Positions 18,708-28,039 of a stretch of DNA of 64,000 bases are shown here, one piece after another. A program made the position numbers and the translations under genes. This stretch comes from Candidatus Gastranaerophilales bacterium (GTDB taxonomy: Bacteria; Cyanobacteriota; Vampirovibrionia; Gastranaerophilales; Gastranaerophilaceae). The stretch spans positions 1 through 64,000 of the forward strand of contig CAJUNK010000006.1 in the NCBI GenBank assembly GCA_910587815.1, in the 5' to 3' direction. A model generated the notes under the pieces. It was not told the DNA's origin. It saw only the letters and a program-made list of their open reading frames with translations, and searched no databases. The stretch's first letter is position 1, and each line of letters starts with the position of its first letter.

Positions 18708-19151
18708 CTATACTAATTCTACTTTACCGCCTGCTTTTTCAATTTTTTCTTTAGCAGATTCGGTTGCATAGCTGGCTTTCACAGTAATTGACTTTGAAAT
18801 TTCACCATTGCCCAATACTCTCAAAACTTCAGCAGATGAGTGAGCAAGCTTGTTTTCTTTCAAATAATTTAAATCAATTTCTGCAACATTAAGTTTTTCT
18901 AATGCAGAAACATTAATTTCAGCCACATTTAAAGCATGAATATTATTAAACCCTTTTAATTTAGGTAAACGTCTAAATGCTGGCATTTGGCCGCCTTCAA
19001 AACCGCGTTTTGCAGTTCTGCCGCTTCTTTGGCCTTCACCGTTATGACCGCGACAAGATGTTTTACCATGGCCTGATGATCTTCCTCTGCCTACTCTTTT
19101 AGATTTTTTAACAGCTCCTTCGGCAGGTTTTAAATCTTCTAATGTTATCAT
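18708..19151 (-). CDS. rplO: 50S ribosomal protein L15
   Basis: Large-subunit protein needed for late 50S assembly. The 147-residue sequence has the Gly/Arg-rich N-terminal arm (KRVGRGRSSGHGKTSCRGH, about 18-36), the FEGGQMPAFRRLPKLKGF segment, and the C-terminal globular domain ending GKVELV. Length is normal. It follows rpmD in the standard spc order. No strong ribosome binding site is seen, so translation may be coupled to rpmD. Confidence 0.97.
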   Translation of the reverse strand: MITLEDLKPAEGAVKKSKRVGRGRSSGHGKTSCRGHNGEGQRSGRTAKRGFEGGQMPAFRRLPKLKGFNNIHALNVAEINVSALEKLNVAEIDLNYLKENKLAHSSAEVLRVLGNGEISKSITVKASYATESAKEKIEKAGGKVELV

Positions 19152-19178
19152 TTTATTTTATTCCTTATAATTTTTTAA

Positions 19179-19364
19179 CTATTTTACTACTTCAACAAGA
19201 TGGGGGATTTTATTTACCATACCCATAATAATATCGGTTTTATTGTGTTCTACAACCTGATTTGTCTTTGTTAAGCCAAGAGCTTTCACAATTTTTGTAT
19301 GTTTTTCTGGAGCACCAATTGTGCTTTTCTTTAAAATTATTTTTATTGTTTCTGTCTTTGCCAT
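19179..19364 (-). CDS. rpmD: 50S ribosomal protein L30
   Basis: A 61-residue protein with the L30 signature: KIILKKSTIGAPEKHTKIVKALGL, then the VEHNKTDIIMGMVNKIPHLV segment, ending shortly after. It is a peripheral 50S protein. An AAAGGT site precedes the ATG. Position between rpsE and rplO is canonical. Confidence 0.96.
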   Translation of the reverse strand: MAKTETIKIILKKSTIGAPEKHTKIVKALGLTKTNQVVEHNKTDIIMGMVNKIPHLVEVVK

Positions 19365-19396
19365 TTTTATATACCTTTTTCTTTTTTAAATCTAAA

Positions 19397-20053
19397 CTAT
19401 TTTGAACCTAAAAGTTGATTCATTGAAATTCCCCTTTGGGCTGCAACCTCTTTAAATGTTCTTAAAGATTTTAGAGCATTTAATGTAGCATTAGCAGCAT
19501 TTAAAGGAGATTTTGAACCTAAAGATTTAGATAAAATGTTTTCAATTCCTGATAATTCAAGCACTGCACGAACTGCACCACCTGCAATAACACCAGTACC
19601 TTGAGAAGCAGGTTTTAAAACAACACTGCCTGCACCGCTGCGGCCTGTTATCATGTGTGGAATTGTGGTTTTAAAGATAGGAACAGTGATTAAATTCTTT
19701 CTACCGTCTGCAACTGCTTTTTGTATTGCAACAATAACTTCAGCAGCCTTTGCAACGCCCATTCCAACTTGTCCTTTTTTATTACCAACGATAACAATTG
19801 CACGGAAGGAAAGTTTTTTACCGCCCTTAACAACCTTTGTAACACGACGGATTTGAACAACTTGTTCTTTCCATTCTGATTCAACAGGTTCAACTGTTTC
19901 GATTTTTCTTCTTCTTTGCCCTTTTCTTTGTGGTTTTAATTGTTGAACTTCAACGTTTTCTTCAACTTCAACTGTTTCCACTGTTTCTGTTGTTTCTTCC
20001 ACAGCTTCTGTATTTTCAACTTCACCAGCTTGAATTTCTTTTTCTTCGCTCAC
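19397..20053 (-). CDS. rpsE: 30S ribosomal protein S5 with acidic N-terminal extension
   Basis: S5 helps decode accurately and shapes the mRNA entry site. The core (about 60-218) is complete: the double-stranded RNA-binding-like part with KVVKGGKKLSFRAIVIVGNKKGQVG, then GTGVIAGGAVRAVLELSGI. The first 55 or so residues form a Glu/Val/Thr-rich acidic extension (for example EAVEETTETVETVEVEENVE) ending in a basic KPQRKGQRRRK patch, which is absent from the E. coli protein. Translation starts at GTG, 20053, with AAAGGT upstream. No rplR precedes it: the upstream neighbour is the 3' end of a malic enzyme gene, so this is the first gene of a relocated spc-operon tail. Confidence 0.95.
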   Translation of the reverse strand: MSEEKEIQAGEVENTEAVEETTETVETVEVEENVEVQQLKPQRKGQRRRKIETVEPVESEWKEQVVQIRRVTKVVKGGKKLSFRAIVIVGNKKGQVGMGVAKAAEVIVAIQKAVADGRKNLITVPIFKTTIPHMITGRSGAGSVVLKPASQGTGVIAGGAVRAVLELSGIENILSKSLGSKSPLNAANATLNALKSLRTFKEVAAQRGISMNQLLGSK

Positions 20054-20103
20054 GTTTTTATTACCTTTCGCTTTTTATATTATTCTTTACCCAATAAAAT
20101 TTT

Positions 20104-20137
20104 AAAAACACCAAATAACCTTGATTTAAGGCTATTT
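20104..20137 (-). promoter_or_regulatory. hairpin plus T-tract in the rpsE leader
   Basis: On the minus strand AAATAGCCTT and AAGGTTATTT pair (10 bp including one G-U) around a five-base loop, followed by GGTGTTTTT. It sits 50 bases before rpsE and downstream of a plausible promoter. It can act as an attenuator for the ribosomal genes or as the terminator of the malic-enzyme operon. Confidence 0.5.
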
Positions 20138-20187
20138 TAGATATTTGAGATGTTGGGCGCCAAACTAATGGCATTTCTGACATTTTA

Positions 20188-20215
20188 ATAATACATGCTA
20201 AATTATTTTTTGCAA
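20188..20215 (-). promoter_or_regulatory. predicted promoter of the rpsE operon
   Basis: On the minus strand TTGCAA (20215-20210), a 16-base spacer, and TATTAT (20193-20188) make a sigma-70-type promoter about 135 bases before rpsE. It is needed because the operon has lost its normal upstream genes. Confidence 0.55.
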
Positions 20216-20254
20216 GCAACAAAAATTAAATCAAAAACCAGCAAAAGTATAATA

Positions 20255-21745
20255 TCAAAATGATGCAGCAATTTTTAATGACACTCGTCCATCAAGTGCA
20301 TCAGGAATTATAAAATCAGAACAAAGTTCATCTTCATTCACAATCTCAGCAAGTGCAAGAGCGGCTTTAATTTTTACATCATCATCAATTTTTTTAAGCC
20401 CATTGTCTAACACACCTTTAAATAAACCTGGGAAAACTAGTGAATTATTTATTTGATTGCAAAAATCACTTCTGCCTGATGCTGCAATCTTTGCGCCAGC
20501 ATCCAATGCTAGATTTGGCAATATTTCAGGCTCAGGATTTGCAATTGCAAAAATAACCGCATTTTGTGCCATTGTACGCACCATATCCTGTGTTAATACG
20601 CCTTTTGCACTTACACCTATAAAAATATCTGCGCCTTTAATGCCTTCGGTTAAATTTCCCTTAAAATTTTCATAATTTGTAATTTCAGCTATTTTATCAA
20701 GGCTTTCATCGTTGCAATCACGGCCTTTATACACGCATCCTGCCTTATCAAACATTAAAATACCATCTCCGCCGGACTTTTTAGGGTTTAATATCTCCCG
20801 CATTTTTATTAAAAGTCGGCAAATTGCCTGCCCTGCTGCACCTGCACCTGAAAAAACAATCTTAACATCAGCTAAATCTTTATCTACAACCTTTAATGCA
20901 TTCAAAAGTCCTGCCAATACTACAATTGCCGTGCCATGCTGGTCATCATGAAAAACAGGGATAGAAAGCGAATTTATAAGATTTTCTTCAACCTCAAAAC
21001 ACCTTGGCGCACTGATATCTTCTAAATTTACCCCTGAAAAAGAACCTTCCAAAAGATAAACAATGCGTTCAATTTCGCTTGGTACCTGCGTTTTCAGGCA
21101 CAATGGCATAGCATCCACTCCGCCCAATTCCTTAAATAATACCGCTTTTCCTTCCATAACAGGAATTCCTGCTTCTGCGCCAATATTACCTAATCCAAGC
21201 ACGGCAGAGCCGTCAGAAACTATTGCCACAGGCTTTTTAATTTCATCAGGTAAAATGTCAACCACTCTTGTTTCAATCACACCGCCTAGAAGGCGTCTAA
21301 GCTCAACAGGTTCAAGTGTTTCAGGATTTATATTTTCGCTAAACACACACCCCTTACTCATTTTAGGCGTATCGAATTCAGCATCATAAGGCAGTCCCTT
21401 TATTAAAGCCGCATCCACCCCGATAAAATTCGGCATAATATTTTTTATCAAAAAATCAATCTCATCATTACGCACAGTTTCATCATCAGATAGTGCAGAA
21501 CGCTTAATTTCAAAAGGATACGCGTCAACACCATACGCTTCTTTCAAATATACTGCACGTTTCAGACTGTCATTATAGTTAAAAGACAGTACCCCAACTG
21601 AATTTGACCTGTTTGTAAGGTCAAAAACCTTGTCGTAATCTTCATATATAGCAGTGGAGCTTTTTGCAACCCCAGGGGTATAAATGAGCGCAAGCATTTT
21701 TTTGTTTTCAACCTTAATTTTCGGCACAATTTCAATTGATTTCAT
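20255..21745 (-). CDS. NAD(P)-dependent malic enzyme
   Basis: Oxidatively decarboxylates malate to pyruvate and CO2. The 496-residue protein has the bacterial malic enzyme N-domain with IYTPGVAKSS (about 22-31) and the FHDDQHGTAIV metal/NAD motif, followed by the NAD-binding domain with the FSGAGAAG nucleotide-binding turn and the IFAIANPEPEILP segment. It lacks the C-terminal phosphotransacetylase-like domain of MaeB. NAD versus NADP preference cannot be read off safely. It is the third gene of a der-plsY-malic enzyme operon, two bases after plsY. It probably supplies pyruvate and reducing power. Confidence 0.93.
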   Translation of the reverse strand: MKSIEIVPKIKVENKKMLALIYTPGVAKSSTAIYEDYDKVFDLTNRSNSVGVLSFNYNDSLKRAVYLKEAYGVDAYPFEIKRSALSDDETVRNDEIDFLIKNIMPNFIGVDAALIKGLPYDAEFDTPKMSKGCVFSENINPETLEPVELRRLLGGVIETRVVDILPDEIKKPVAIVSDGSAVLGLGNIGAEAGIPVMEGKAVLFKELGGVDAMPLCLKTQVPSEIERIVYLLEGSFSGVNLEDISAPRCFEVEENLINSLSIPVFHDDQHGTAIVVLAGLLNALKVVDKDLADVKIVFSGAGAAGQAICRLLIKMREILNPKKSGGDGILMFDKAGCVYKGRDCNDESLDKIAEITNYENFKGNLTEGIKGADIFIGVSAKGVLTQDMVRTMAQNAVIFAIANPEPEILPNLALDAGAKIAASGRSDFCNQINNSLVFPGLFKGVLDNGLKKIDDDVKIKAALALAEIVNEDELCSDFIIPDALDGRVSLKIAASF

Positions 21746-21747
21746 AA

Positions 21748-22368
21748 TTATCTTACCTTATTTTCTTCGCCCTTAATCAAACGTTTAATGTTTTCGCGGT
21801 GTAAATAAGTTACATAAACCGCAGCAACCACACAGTACACTACGTATGCAAAAGGTGCCTTAAATAAAAACATCAAAAATGGCGATAAAATAAGTGCAAT
21901 AATAGAACCCACAGAAACATACTTTGTAATGTATGTAATAATACTCCAAACAACCGCCAAAATAAGCCCTATCTGCCAATTTAGCGCCAGTATCGTACCC
22001 ACGCCTGATGCAACGGACTTTCCGCCCTTAAATTTTAAAAATATCGGTTTTGAATGCCCAATAATCACAAATATTGCAGCAATAACAGCAGCTAAAGGTA
22101 TGTCTGGATACAATAATTTAGCTGCAATAACAGGCAGTGCTCCTTTTATAGCATCTAAAAGCATCACAATGAAAAACCATTTTTTTCCTAAAACACGCTT
22201 TACATTTGTTGCCCCTGTGGAACCAGAACCGATTTCTCTTATATCTTTACCAGTTTTAGCTTTTACTATTAAATATCCTGTTGGAATTGAACCTATGATA
22301 TAACTTAAAGCAGCTGCCTGCAATAAATATGAAATTTTCATGGCTGTATTAAAAGTATTAATATCCAT
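21748..22368 (-). CDS. plsY: acyl-phosphate:glycerol-3-phosphate acyltransferase PlsY
   Basis: Makes lysophosphatidate, the first committed step of phospholipid synthesis, in the inner membrane. The 206-residue protein has about five to seven membrane helices and the three PlsY motifs: GSGSTGATNVKR (substituting S-T for the usual N-I), the GHSKPIFLKFKGGKSVAS loop that binds phosphate, and a C-terminal HRENIKRLIKGEE. It overlaps der by one base (TAATG arrangement), so translation is coupled. Confidence 0.95.
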   Translation of the reverse strand: MDINTFNTAMKISYLLQAAALSYIIGSIPTGYLIVKAKTGKDIREIGSGSTGATNVKRVLGKKWFFIVMLLDAIKGALPVIAAKLLYPDIPLAAVIAAIFVIIGHSKPIFLKFKGGKSVASGVGTILALNWQIGLILAVVWSIITYITKYVSVGSIIALILSPFLMFLFKAPFAYVVYCVVAAVYVTYLHRENIKRLIKGEENKVR

Positions 22369-23693
22369 TATTTTTCCTTCTCTTTTCTTTCCCTAAATGA
22401 CATCCGGATTGGCGTGCCAAAAAATCCGAATGCATCCCTTAATTTCTTTAATAAATACCTTTTATAAGAATCTTTTATTAAATCTTTATTGTTTACAAAT
22501 AATACAAATGTAGGCGGTTTATTTTTCACCTGTGTCGAATAATAAATTTTTGCAAATTTACCTTTTATAGAATTTGGCGGATTTAACGCTACAGCCTCAT
22601 TTACAACCTTATTTAAAAGCCCCGTTTGAACACGTTTATCACGTTCAGCTGCAACTTCAATTGCTGTATCGAAAATCTGATTTAGCCTTTGGCCTGTCTT
22701 TGCACTTATAAAAATTTTCTTTGCATAGTTTAAAAATGGCGCTTCTTCTTCTATCTGTTTTTCAAGTTTATGGGTTTGTACATTTTTAATTAAATCCCAT
22801 TTATTAAACGCCACAATAAGCCCGCACCCTGCTTCTTCCACGGTTTGTGCTATCTTTTTATCCTGATCCGTAAGGCCTTCAACCGCATCTATTACTAAAA
22901 GTGCAACATCAGCCTCCCTGATAGCACGGATAGCTCTATCCACAGCAAATGCTTCTACCCCGTAATCTACCTTGGATTTTTTCCTAATACCTGCTGTATC
23001 CACTAAAATAAAATCTCTATCTTTATAGATAACTTCAGAATTAATGGAATCACGTGTAGTGCCAGAAACTGGCGATACTATAGCCCTGTTTTCATTCAAA
23101 AGGTTATTTAATATGGAACTTTTACCAGCATTAGGTTTGCCTACAATTGCAATCTTAATAACCCCTTCATCAACATCTTCATCAGATTTTTTCTCTAAAT
23201 CTTTTGTGATTAAATCAAGTAAATCTCCAACACCACCAGAACCATGAAGTGCTGATAAACCTAAAGGTTCACCCATTCCAAGCGCATAAAAATCAGACAC
23301 ATTGCCAATTTCAGACATGCTATCCATCTTATTTGCCACCAAAACAATCTCTTTGCCTGATTGTCTTAAAATATTTGCAATATCAGTATCATAAGGGGAT
23401 AAGCCTGCCTTTGCATCCACCACAAAAAGAATAGTATCTGCTTCATCCACAGCAAGACGCGCCTGATTAAAGATATTATTCACAAATTCATCATCATCAT
23501 TTGTAACAATGCCGCCTGTATCAATCAGGATAAATTCTCTATCTTGCCATTCAGCATCAAAATAAATCCTATCACGCGTAACACCAGGCATATCATCCAC
23601 AATGGAACGCCTTTGGCCTAAAATTCTATTAATAAGGGTGGATTTTCCAACATTCGGCCTGCCCACAACAGCCACAATTTTACTCTTTTTCAT
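22368..23693 (-). CDS. der: ribosome-assembly GTPase Der (EngA)
   Basis: Double GTPase required for 50S maturation. The 441-residue protein has two G domains, with P-loops GRPNVGKST (about 10) and GKPNAGKSS (about 185), G3 motifs DTGG and DTAG, and NKMD/NKWD specificity motifs, then the C-terminal KH-like domain (about 355-441). The pattern is complete and of usual length. There is no Shine-Dalgarno; a TAGAAT -10-like box lies nine bases before the ATG, suggesting a very short leader. Confidence 0.97.
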   Translation of the reverse strand: MKKSKIVAVVGRPNVGKSTLINRILGQRRSIVDDMPGVTRDRIYFDAEWQDREFILIDTGGIVTNDDDEFVNNIFNQARLAVDEADTILFVVDAKAGLSPYDTDIANILRQSGKEIVLVANKMDSMSEIGNVSDFYALGMGEPLGLSALHGSGGVGDLLDLITKDLEKKSDEDVDEGVIKIAIVGKPNAGKSSILNNLLNENRAIVSPVSGTTRDSINSEVIYKDRDFILVDTAGIRKKSKVDYGVEAFAVDRAIRAIREADVALLVIDAVEGLTDQDKKIAQTVEEAGCGLIVAFNKWDLIKNVQTHKLEKQIEEEAPFLNYAKKIFISAKTGQRLNQIFDTAIEVAAERDKRVQTGLLNKVVNEAVALNPPNSIKGKFAKIYYSTQVKNKPPTFVLFVNNKDLIKDSYKRYLLKKLRDAFGFFGTPIRMSFRERKEKEK

Positions 23694-23793
23694 AGCTTTT
23701 TCATTCTAGCATGGAAAAATTAAAATTTACATTTCTTATAATTTTGTAAATTATTTTAAACGTTTCGTTTATTTAAATACAAGGAAAAAAGAT

Positions 23794-25773
23794 ATGAAAT
23801 TACAAAGCATAAACTTAAACCAAAACTATAAAATTCAAAAAAATAAAAACACTCAAACCCGGCCAAATAATATAGACCCTGCAAAAACCCCTACAAATAA
23901 TAAGCTTGCATGCTACCCTTCAGGGTATTATTTAAATTTTGGTGCAATGAAAAAGAGTCAATTTACAGGTTTAGATTTATTTGTCGTAAATAAATTTAAG
24001 GCTCCGATATCAAAATTTAATTCTGATGAAGATTTGCAAAACTGGGCAGATAAAACAATAAAAACTTTATTAAATGAAACACAATTAGACGGCAGATGGG
24101 AAGAAACAAGAGAAGAAAGAGAAAAGACTATTGAAGAATGGACAAATTATGTTCAAAAAGAAAATGATGCCTACACAAAAACAATCCAGCTTTTAGTTTT
24201 AGATTCAATCTTAAAGGAAACGAATGAAAATAACGATACCATCCCGCCTGCTTTAAATAAAGGGGTGCTGGCAGATACTTTGGCCCAAATATTAGATGCA
24301 GTATCAGCAAATAAAAATTATCAGTGCAATTTTAATAAACTTTATCAAAATAATTTGAAAAATTTTTATTTAGATAAAACAAACGGTGATGAAAAACCTG
24401 AGGATTTAAAGGATTTTACAGGCTGGATAGAAATTAAATCCAAAATAAATGATGAAAAAAATTTTGAAGATAACGTAAATAAATTAAAAACTCTATCCCA
24501 CCCAGCCTGGTGCACAAAATCCTTTAATGCAAGGCCATATCTTGAAAAGGGAGATTTCCACGTTTTTTATGAAAATGGAAAACCAAAGCTTGGGGTGAGG
24601 TTTATCGGGGATAGAATTGAAGAAGTGCAGGGCGAAAAGAACGATTCTATCATCCCTTTTGAATACTATAATACCTTTTTAGCCTATGCAAGGGAAAATA
24701 ATTTAAAACCTTCCAAAAATTTAAAGACAGAAATGCAAAATACAAAAGAAAAATTTGAGGCCATAAAAACTGCAAAGAAAGAATTGAAAGAAGCCATCCA
24801 AAATAAAGACTATGAAACAATTTTAAAACATTTTGGGTTCAATGTGGAATTTGATGAAAATGACCTTATGATTTTAGATGAATACAAAAAACCTGCTAAA
24901 TCCTTTAACCTCGCTGATATTGGGGTGAATGAAGATGATTTATTTAAAAATATTGTAAGAATAAAAGGAGACGCCAATTTCAGCGGCACAGCCGTAAGAA
25001 ACACAGGAAACCTAAAGCATATTGAAGGCAGCGTTGTGCTTGCAAACTCTAAAATTCAGGCTATGCCAAGGCTGATAAGTGCATACAATAAACAAAAAAC
25101 AGGCTATAATGATGCAAACAGCGATTTACACTATAGTTTAAAAGAAGAAAATCTGAAAACCATAGCAAATGAATTAAAAGATGCTGTAGAAAATAAAGAC
25201 TACGCCGCCATTTTAAGATATTTTGACATAAATTTTGAATATGATGAAGACGGCCTTATGGTTTTAGATGAATTTTATGAACCCTGGGGCTTTAGATATT
25301 CTGAAATTGGCGTAAATGTTGAAGATTTATTAAAAAATGTATCAGAAATTAAAGGGAAATTCTATTTTTTAACAGACCGCATAAAAAACATTGGCAGCAT
25401 AAAAAATATTGGCGGTGAAATTAAAGATTATAGTGCATCAGAACTCTATATTTCAAAAAAAGTGAGTGAAAACAAAAAAGAAGGAATTGAACTTATTGCA
25501 AAAAATAGCGGTTATTTCATAGATTCCGATGAAAACGGAATTACGGTTAAAAAATTTGATAAAAAACTGGAAAAAGCCCTTATAGAATATGGTATAGAAC
25601 CTGACGAAATTTTTGAACACATAACAAGAATTGACGGAAATGCAGATTTTAGAGAATCTAAAATTACTGATATTAAGGGCCTAACCTACATAAAAGGGGA
25701 TGTTGATATAAGAAAATCAAACCTTAAAAATTCAGATTTTATAGATGTGGAATTTGGCGAAGAAGAAGAATAA
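23794..25773 (+). CDS. large repeat protein with FG N-terminal motif
   Basis: A 659-residue protein not recognised as a known family. The N-terminus begins MKLQSINLNQNY, is Asn/Lys-rich, and carries YYLNFGAMKK near residue 48, the same FG-type motif seen in three other proteins of this window. There is no standard signal peptide. Residues 60-330 form a Lys/Glu-rich helical region with a folded patch around 225-290. Then come three repeats of about 95 residues (about 327-422, 458-550, 563-655). Each has a KDYETILKHFGF-type helix, a D.NDLMILDE turn, a DDLFKNIVRIKGDANF segment, and a final NTGNLKHIEGSVVL-type beta element like a leucine-rich ladder. An AAGGAAAAAAG site precedes the ATG. It may be an effector or adhesin; that is inference. 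Confidence 0.75.
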   Translation: MKLQSINLNQNYKIQKNKNTQTRPNNIDPAKTPTNNKLACYPSGYYLNFGAMKKSQFTGLDLFVVNKFKAPISKFNSDEDLQNWADKTIKTLLNETQLDGRWEETREEREKTIEEWTNYVQKENDAYTKTIQLLVLDSILKETNENNDTIPPALNKGVLADTLAQILDAVSANKNYQCNFNKLYQNNLKNFYLDKTNGDEKPEDLKDFTGWIEIKSKINDEKNFEDNVNKLKTLSHPAWCTKSFNARPYLEKGDFHVFYENGKPKLGVRFIGDRIEEVQGEKNDSIIPFEYYNTFLAYARENNLKPSKNLKTEMQNTKEKFEAIKTAKKELKEAIQNKDYETILKHFGFNVEFDENDLMILDEYKKPAKSFNLADIGVNEDDLFKNIVRIKGDANFSGTAVRNTGNLKHIEGSVVLANSKIQAMPRLISAYNKQKTGYNDANSDLHYSLKEENLKTIANELKDAVENKDYAAILRYFDINFEYDEDGLMVLDEFYEPWGFRYSEIGVNVEDLLKNVSEIKGKFYFLTDRIKNIGSIKNIGGEIKDYSASELYISKKVSENKKEGIELIAKNSGYFIDSDENGITVKKFDKKLEKALIEYGIEPDEIFEHITRIDGNADFRESKITDIKGLTYIKGDVDIRKSNLKNSDFIDVEFGEEEE

Positions 25774-25799
25774 CCCCGCGTCAGCCGGTGCCCCTGACA

Positions 25800-26780
25800 C
25801 TACGGCAACACCCGCGCAAACCCTGTATTTTTCAATATCTCAACTGTTGAATGCGCCTTATTCAAGGTATAAAAATGAATTCCATCCACACCGTTTTTTA
25901 TTAAATCCTCAACCTGATAAGATGTCCATTCAATCCCAGCCTTTATAGTATCTTCCTTTGAATTTTGCCATCTTTCAAAATGATTCTGCGCCTTTTTTGA
26001 TAATTTAATACCGGATAAATTTACCATCTTCATAAGCCCACTATAGCTTATAACAGGTAAAAGCCCTGCGCATACAGGCACATTTATCTTATGCTTATTA
26101 AGACATTCTAAATAGTTATAAAATTTTTCATTTTCAAAGAAAAACTGTGTAAAAATGGCACCGCCACCGGCATTTAGCTTTGTTTTCAAATTTTTAATAT
26201 CAATATCTTTGCTTTCGGCTAAAATATGCCCTTCAGGATATCCCGCAACCGCAATTTCAAGCTCTGTTTTCTGTTTTATAAATTCCACAAGCTGATATGC
26301 AAACTTAAAATCACGATAGCAAATTTCAATATCTTCAGGTTCATCCCCGCGAAGTGCTAAAATATTTTGAATTTTGTAACTTTCAATTTCTTTTAGATAG
26401 TTTTCTATAAATTCTTTATTTGAACAAACACAGGTAAAATGTGGCATTACAATATCAAAATTAAAATTTTCCATCAAACTTTTTGTAATTATATTTGAAT
26501 TTTCACGGTTTTTACCGCCAGCCCCGTAAGTTACAGAAACAAGAGATGGTTGAAAATTTTCATTCAAAAATTTTAATTCTTCAAAAAGTGCTTTTTGTTT
26601 GTATTCAAAACTATCACTTAACACATTTTCCTTTGGTGCATCTGCTTTTGGTGGAAAAATTTCTATTGAAATTACAGGTTTTTTACACATGCATTTATTT
26701 TCATGCATAGCATTTGCATCTGTGGCTATGATGTCTGCATTCTTGTCTATATTTTTATTATAAAGTTCGCTAAGTTTCAT
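25800..26780 (-). CDS. metF: 5,10-methylenetetrahydrofolate reductase
   Basis: Produces 5-methyl-THF for methionine synthesis. The 326-residue protein has the TIM-barrel signatures: SIEIFPPKA (about 37-46), SVTYGAGGKNRENS, LALRGDEPED (the G-D-P loop region), IAVAGYPEGHILA, and GGGAIFTQFFFENEKFYNYL. About 33 residues precede the usual start, including a Cys/Met-rich stretch (NAMHENKCMCKKP), so a later start is possible, although no better ATG is obvious. It is the last gene of the serA-mla-lpxK-metF run. Confidence 0.93.
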   Translation of the reverse strand: MKLSELYNKNIDKNADIIATDANAMHENKCMCKKPVISIEIFPPKADAPKENVLSDSFEYKQKALFEELKFLNENFQPSLVSVTYGAGGKNRENSNIITKSLMENFNFDIVMPHFTCVCSNKEFIENYLKEIESYKIQNILALRGDEPEDIEICYRDFKFAYQLVEFIKQKTELEIAVAGYPEGHILAESKDIDIKNLKTKLNAGGGAIFTQFFFENEKFYNYLECLNKHKINVPVCAGLLPVISYSGLMKMVNLSGIKLSKKAQNHFERWQNSKEDTIKAGIEWTSYQVEDLIKNGVDGIHFYTLNKAHSTVEILKNTGFARVLP

Positions 26781-26791
26781 TTTTCGCTATC

Positions 26792-27958
26792 CTATATCTT
26801 AAAACCAGTTTCAGCAAGAATTTTTTCTATATCAATTTCAGGCTTTAATTTCATCGCTAAAATTTTAGTTTCAGACACTGCACTATTTTTTTGCCCATCT
26901 TTAATAACTGGCAAAGATACAATTTTTACAGCATCTTTCTCTGTTGTAATAATATATTTTGCGCCATATTTTTTTGCTAAAGCTTTAATGTTTTCAATAT
27001 CTTCATCATTATAAACATAATGATCATCAAAGCTTCTTGTATCAAGAAGGTTATAAGGCTTTAGATAATGATAAAACTGCTTTGGCTGTCCAATAGCAGA
27101 AAATGCAAAAACATCCTGGATTTCAGATGTATTAATGGTTTCACCTGTTTTTATATCATAAAAATAATCTGCCCTAAATTTAGATATAAAAACGGGTTTT
27201 TTAAATTTTTCTTCTAAAAACTTTGAAATGCGTTCTATTTGTACATTTTCAGTATTTTCTTTATCAATTAAAATAATTCCATCAGCTCTTTTAATTTCCC
27301 CTAAAGGTTCCCTTAAAGGGCCAAGCGGCAAAAGAAAACCGTTTCCAATAAATTTATTAATATCAAAAAGCAAAAGTGTTAAATCTTTTTTAATCTTCCT
27401 GTTTGAAAACCCGTCATCCATCACAATAATTTCCGCATCAAGATTTTTCACAGCAAAATTTGCGCCTAAAAGCCTGTCACTTGATGAAACCACAGCAAAA
27501 TTTTCAGCATTTTTTGCAATTAAATTAACTTCATCCCCGGAAAGTGCTGCGTCATCAATTAAAATTTTTTCATAATCTCTAATAATATTTACACCCTTTA
27601 ATTTTCCACCATAGCCACGGCTTAAAGATAAAACTTTTTTATATTTTGACAAATATTTACAAAATTCAATAGTTACAGGTGTTTTACCTACACCACCTGT
27701 GGTTAAATTTCCAATACAAATAATTTTTGAATTGTTTTTATAAGCACTCTCATCATCAAAAGCTATGCTATTACTACTAAAAGACACACAGATAGATTTT
27801 TCAGATAAAATTTTTAATTTGTATAAGAAATTTTTAAGTTTTATTACAAAAGAATAAAAAACCGCAGGCACAAAGAACAAAATAAAAAATATTATACTCA
27901 ACAAAATGCCGCATTTATTATAGTGAAATTCTGTTACAAGTTGTCTGAAATTTTTCAT
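26792..27958 (-). CDS. lpxK: tetraacyldisaccharide 4'-kinase LpxK
   Basis: Adds the 4'-phosphate to form lipid IVA in lipid A synthesis at the inner membrane. The 388-residue protein has an N-terminal membrane helix (about 15-40), a P-loop GGVGKTP in NLTTGGVGKTPVTIEF (about 85-100), the DDGFSNRKIKKDLTLLLFD segment, and the FSAIGQPKQFYHYL and FDDHYVYNDEDIE motifs. It is slightly longer than E. coli LpxK. Its presence shows that this organism makes lipopolysaccharide. It sits between mlaD and metF in one strand-consistent run. Confidence 0.95.
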   Translation of the reverse strand: MKNFRQLVTEFHYNKCGILLSIIFFILFFVPAVFYSFVIKLKNFLYKLKILSEKSICVSFSSNSIAFDDESAYKNNSKIICIGNLTTGGVGKTPVTIEFCKYLSKYKKVLSLSRGYGGKLKGVNIIRDYEKILIDDAALSGDEVNLIAKNAENFAVVSSSDRLLGANFAVKNLDAEIIVMDDGFSNRKIKKDLTLLLFDINKFIGNGFLLPLGPLREPLGEIKRADGIILIDKENTENVQIERISKFLEEKFKKPVFISKFRADYFYDIKTGETINTSEIQDVFAFSAIGQPKQFYHYLKPYNLLDTRSFDDHYVYNDEDIENIKALAKKYGAKYIITTEKDAVKIVSLPVIKDGQKNSAVSETKILAMKLKPEIDIEKILAETGFKI

Positions 27959-28039
27959 ATAATGCCTTTGTTTGTCTTAAAATCTGCCACAAAAAACCAA
28001 GCTTAAAACGGCGCCATAAACCTAAAAACAAAAAACAAA

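Noticed and set aside
25774..25799. Strong convergent terminator between the repeat protein and metF.
   Set aside because: The GC-rich patch has only a five-base GTCAG/CTGAC pairing and no T-tract.
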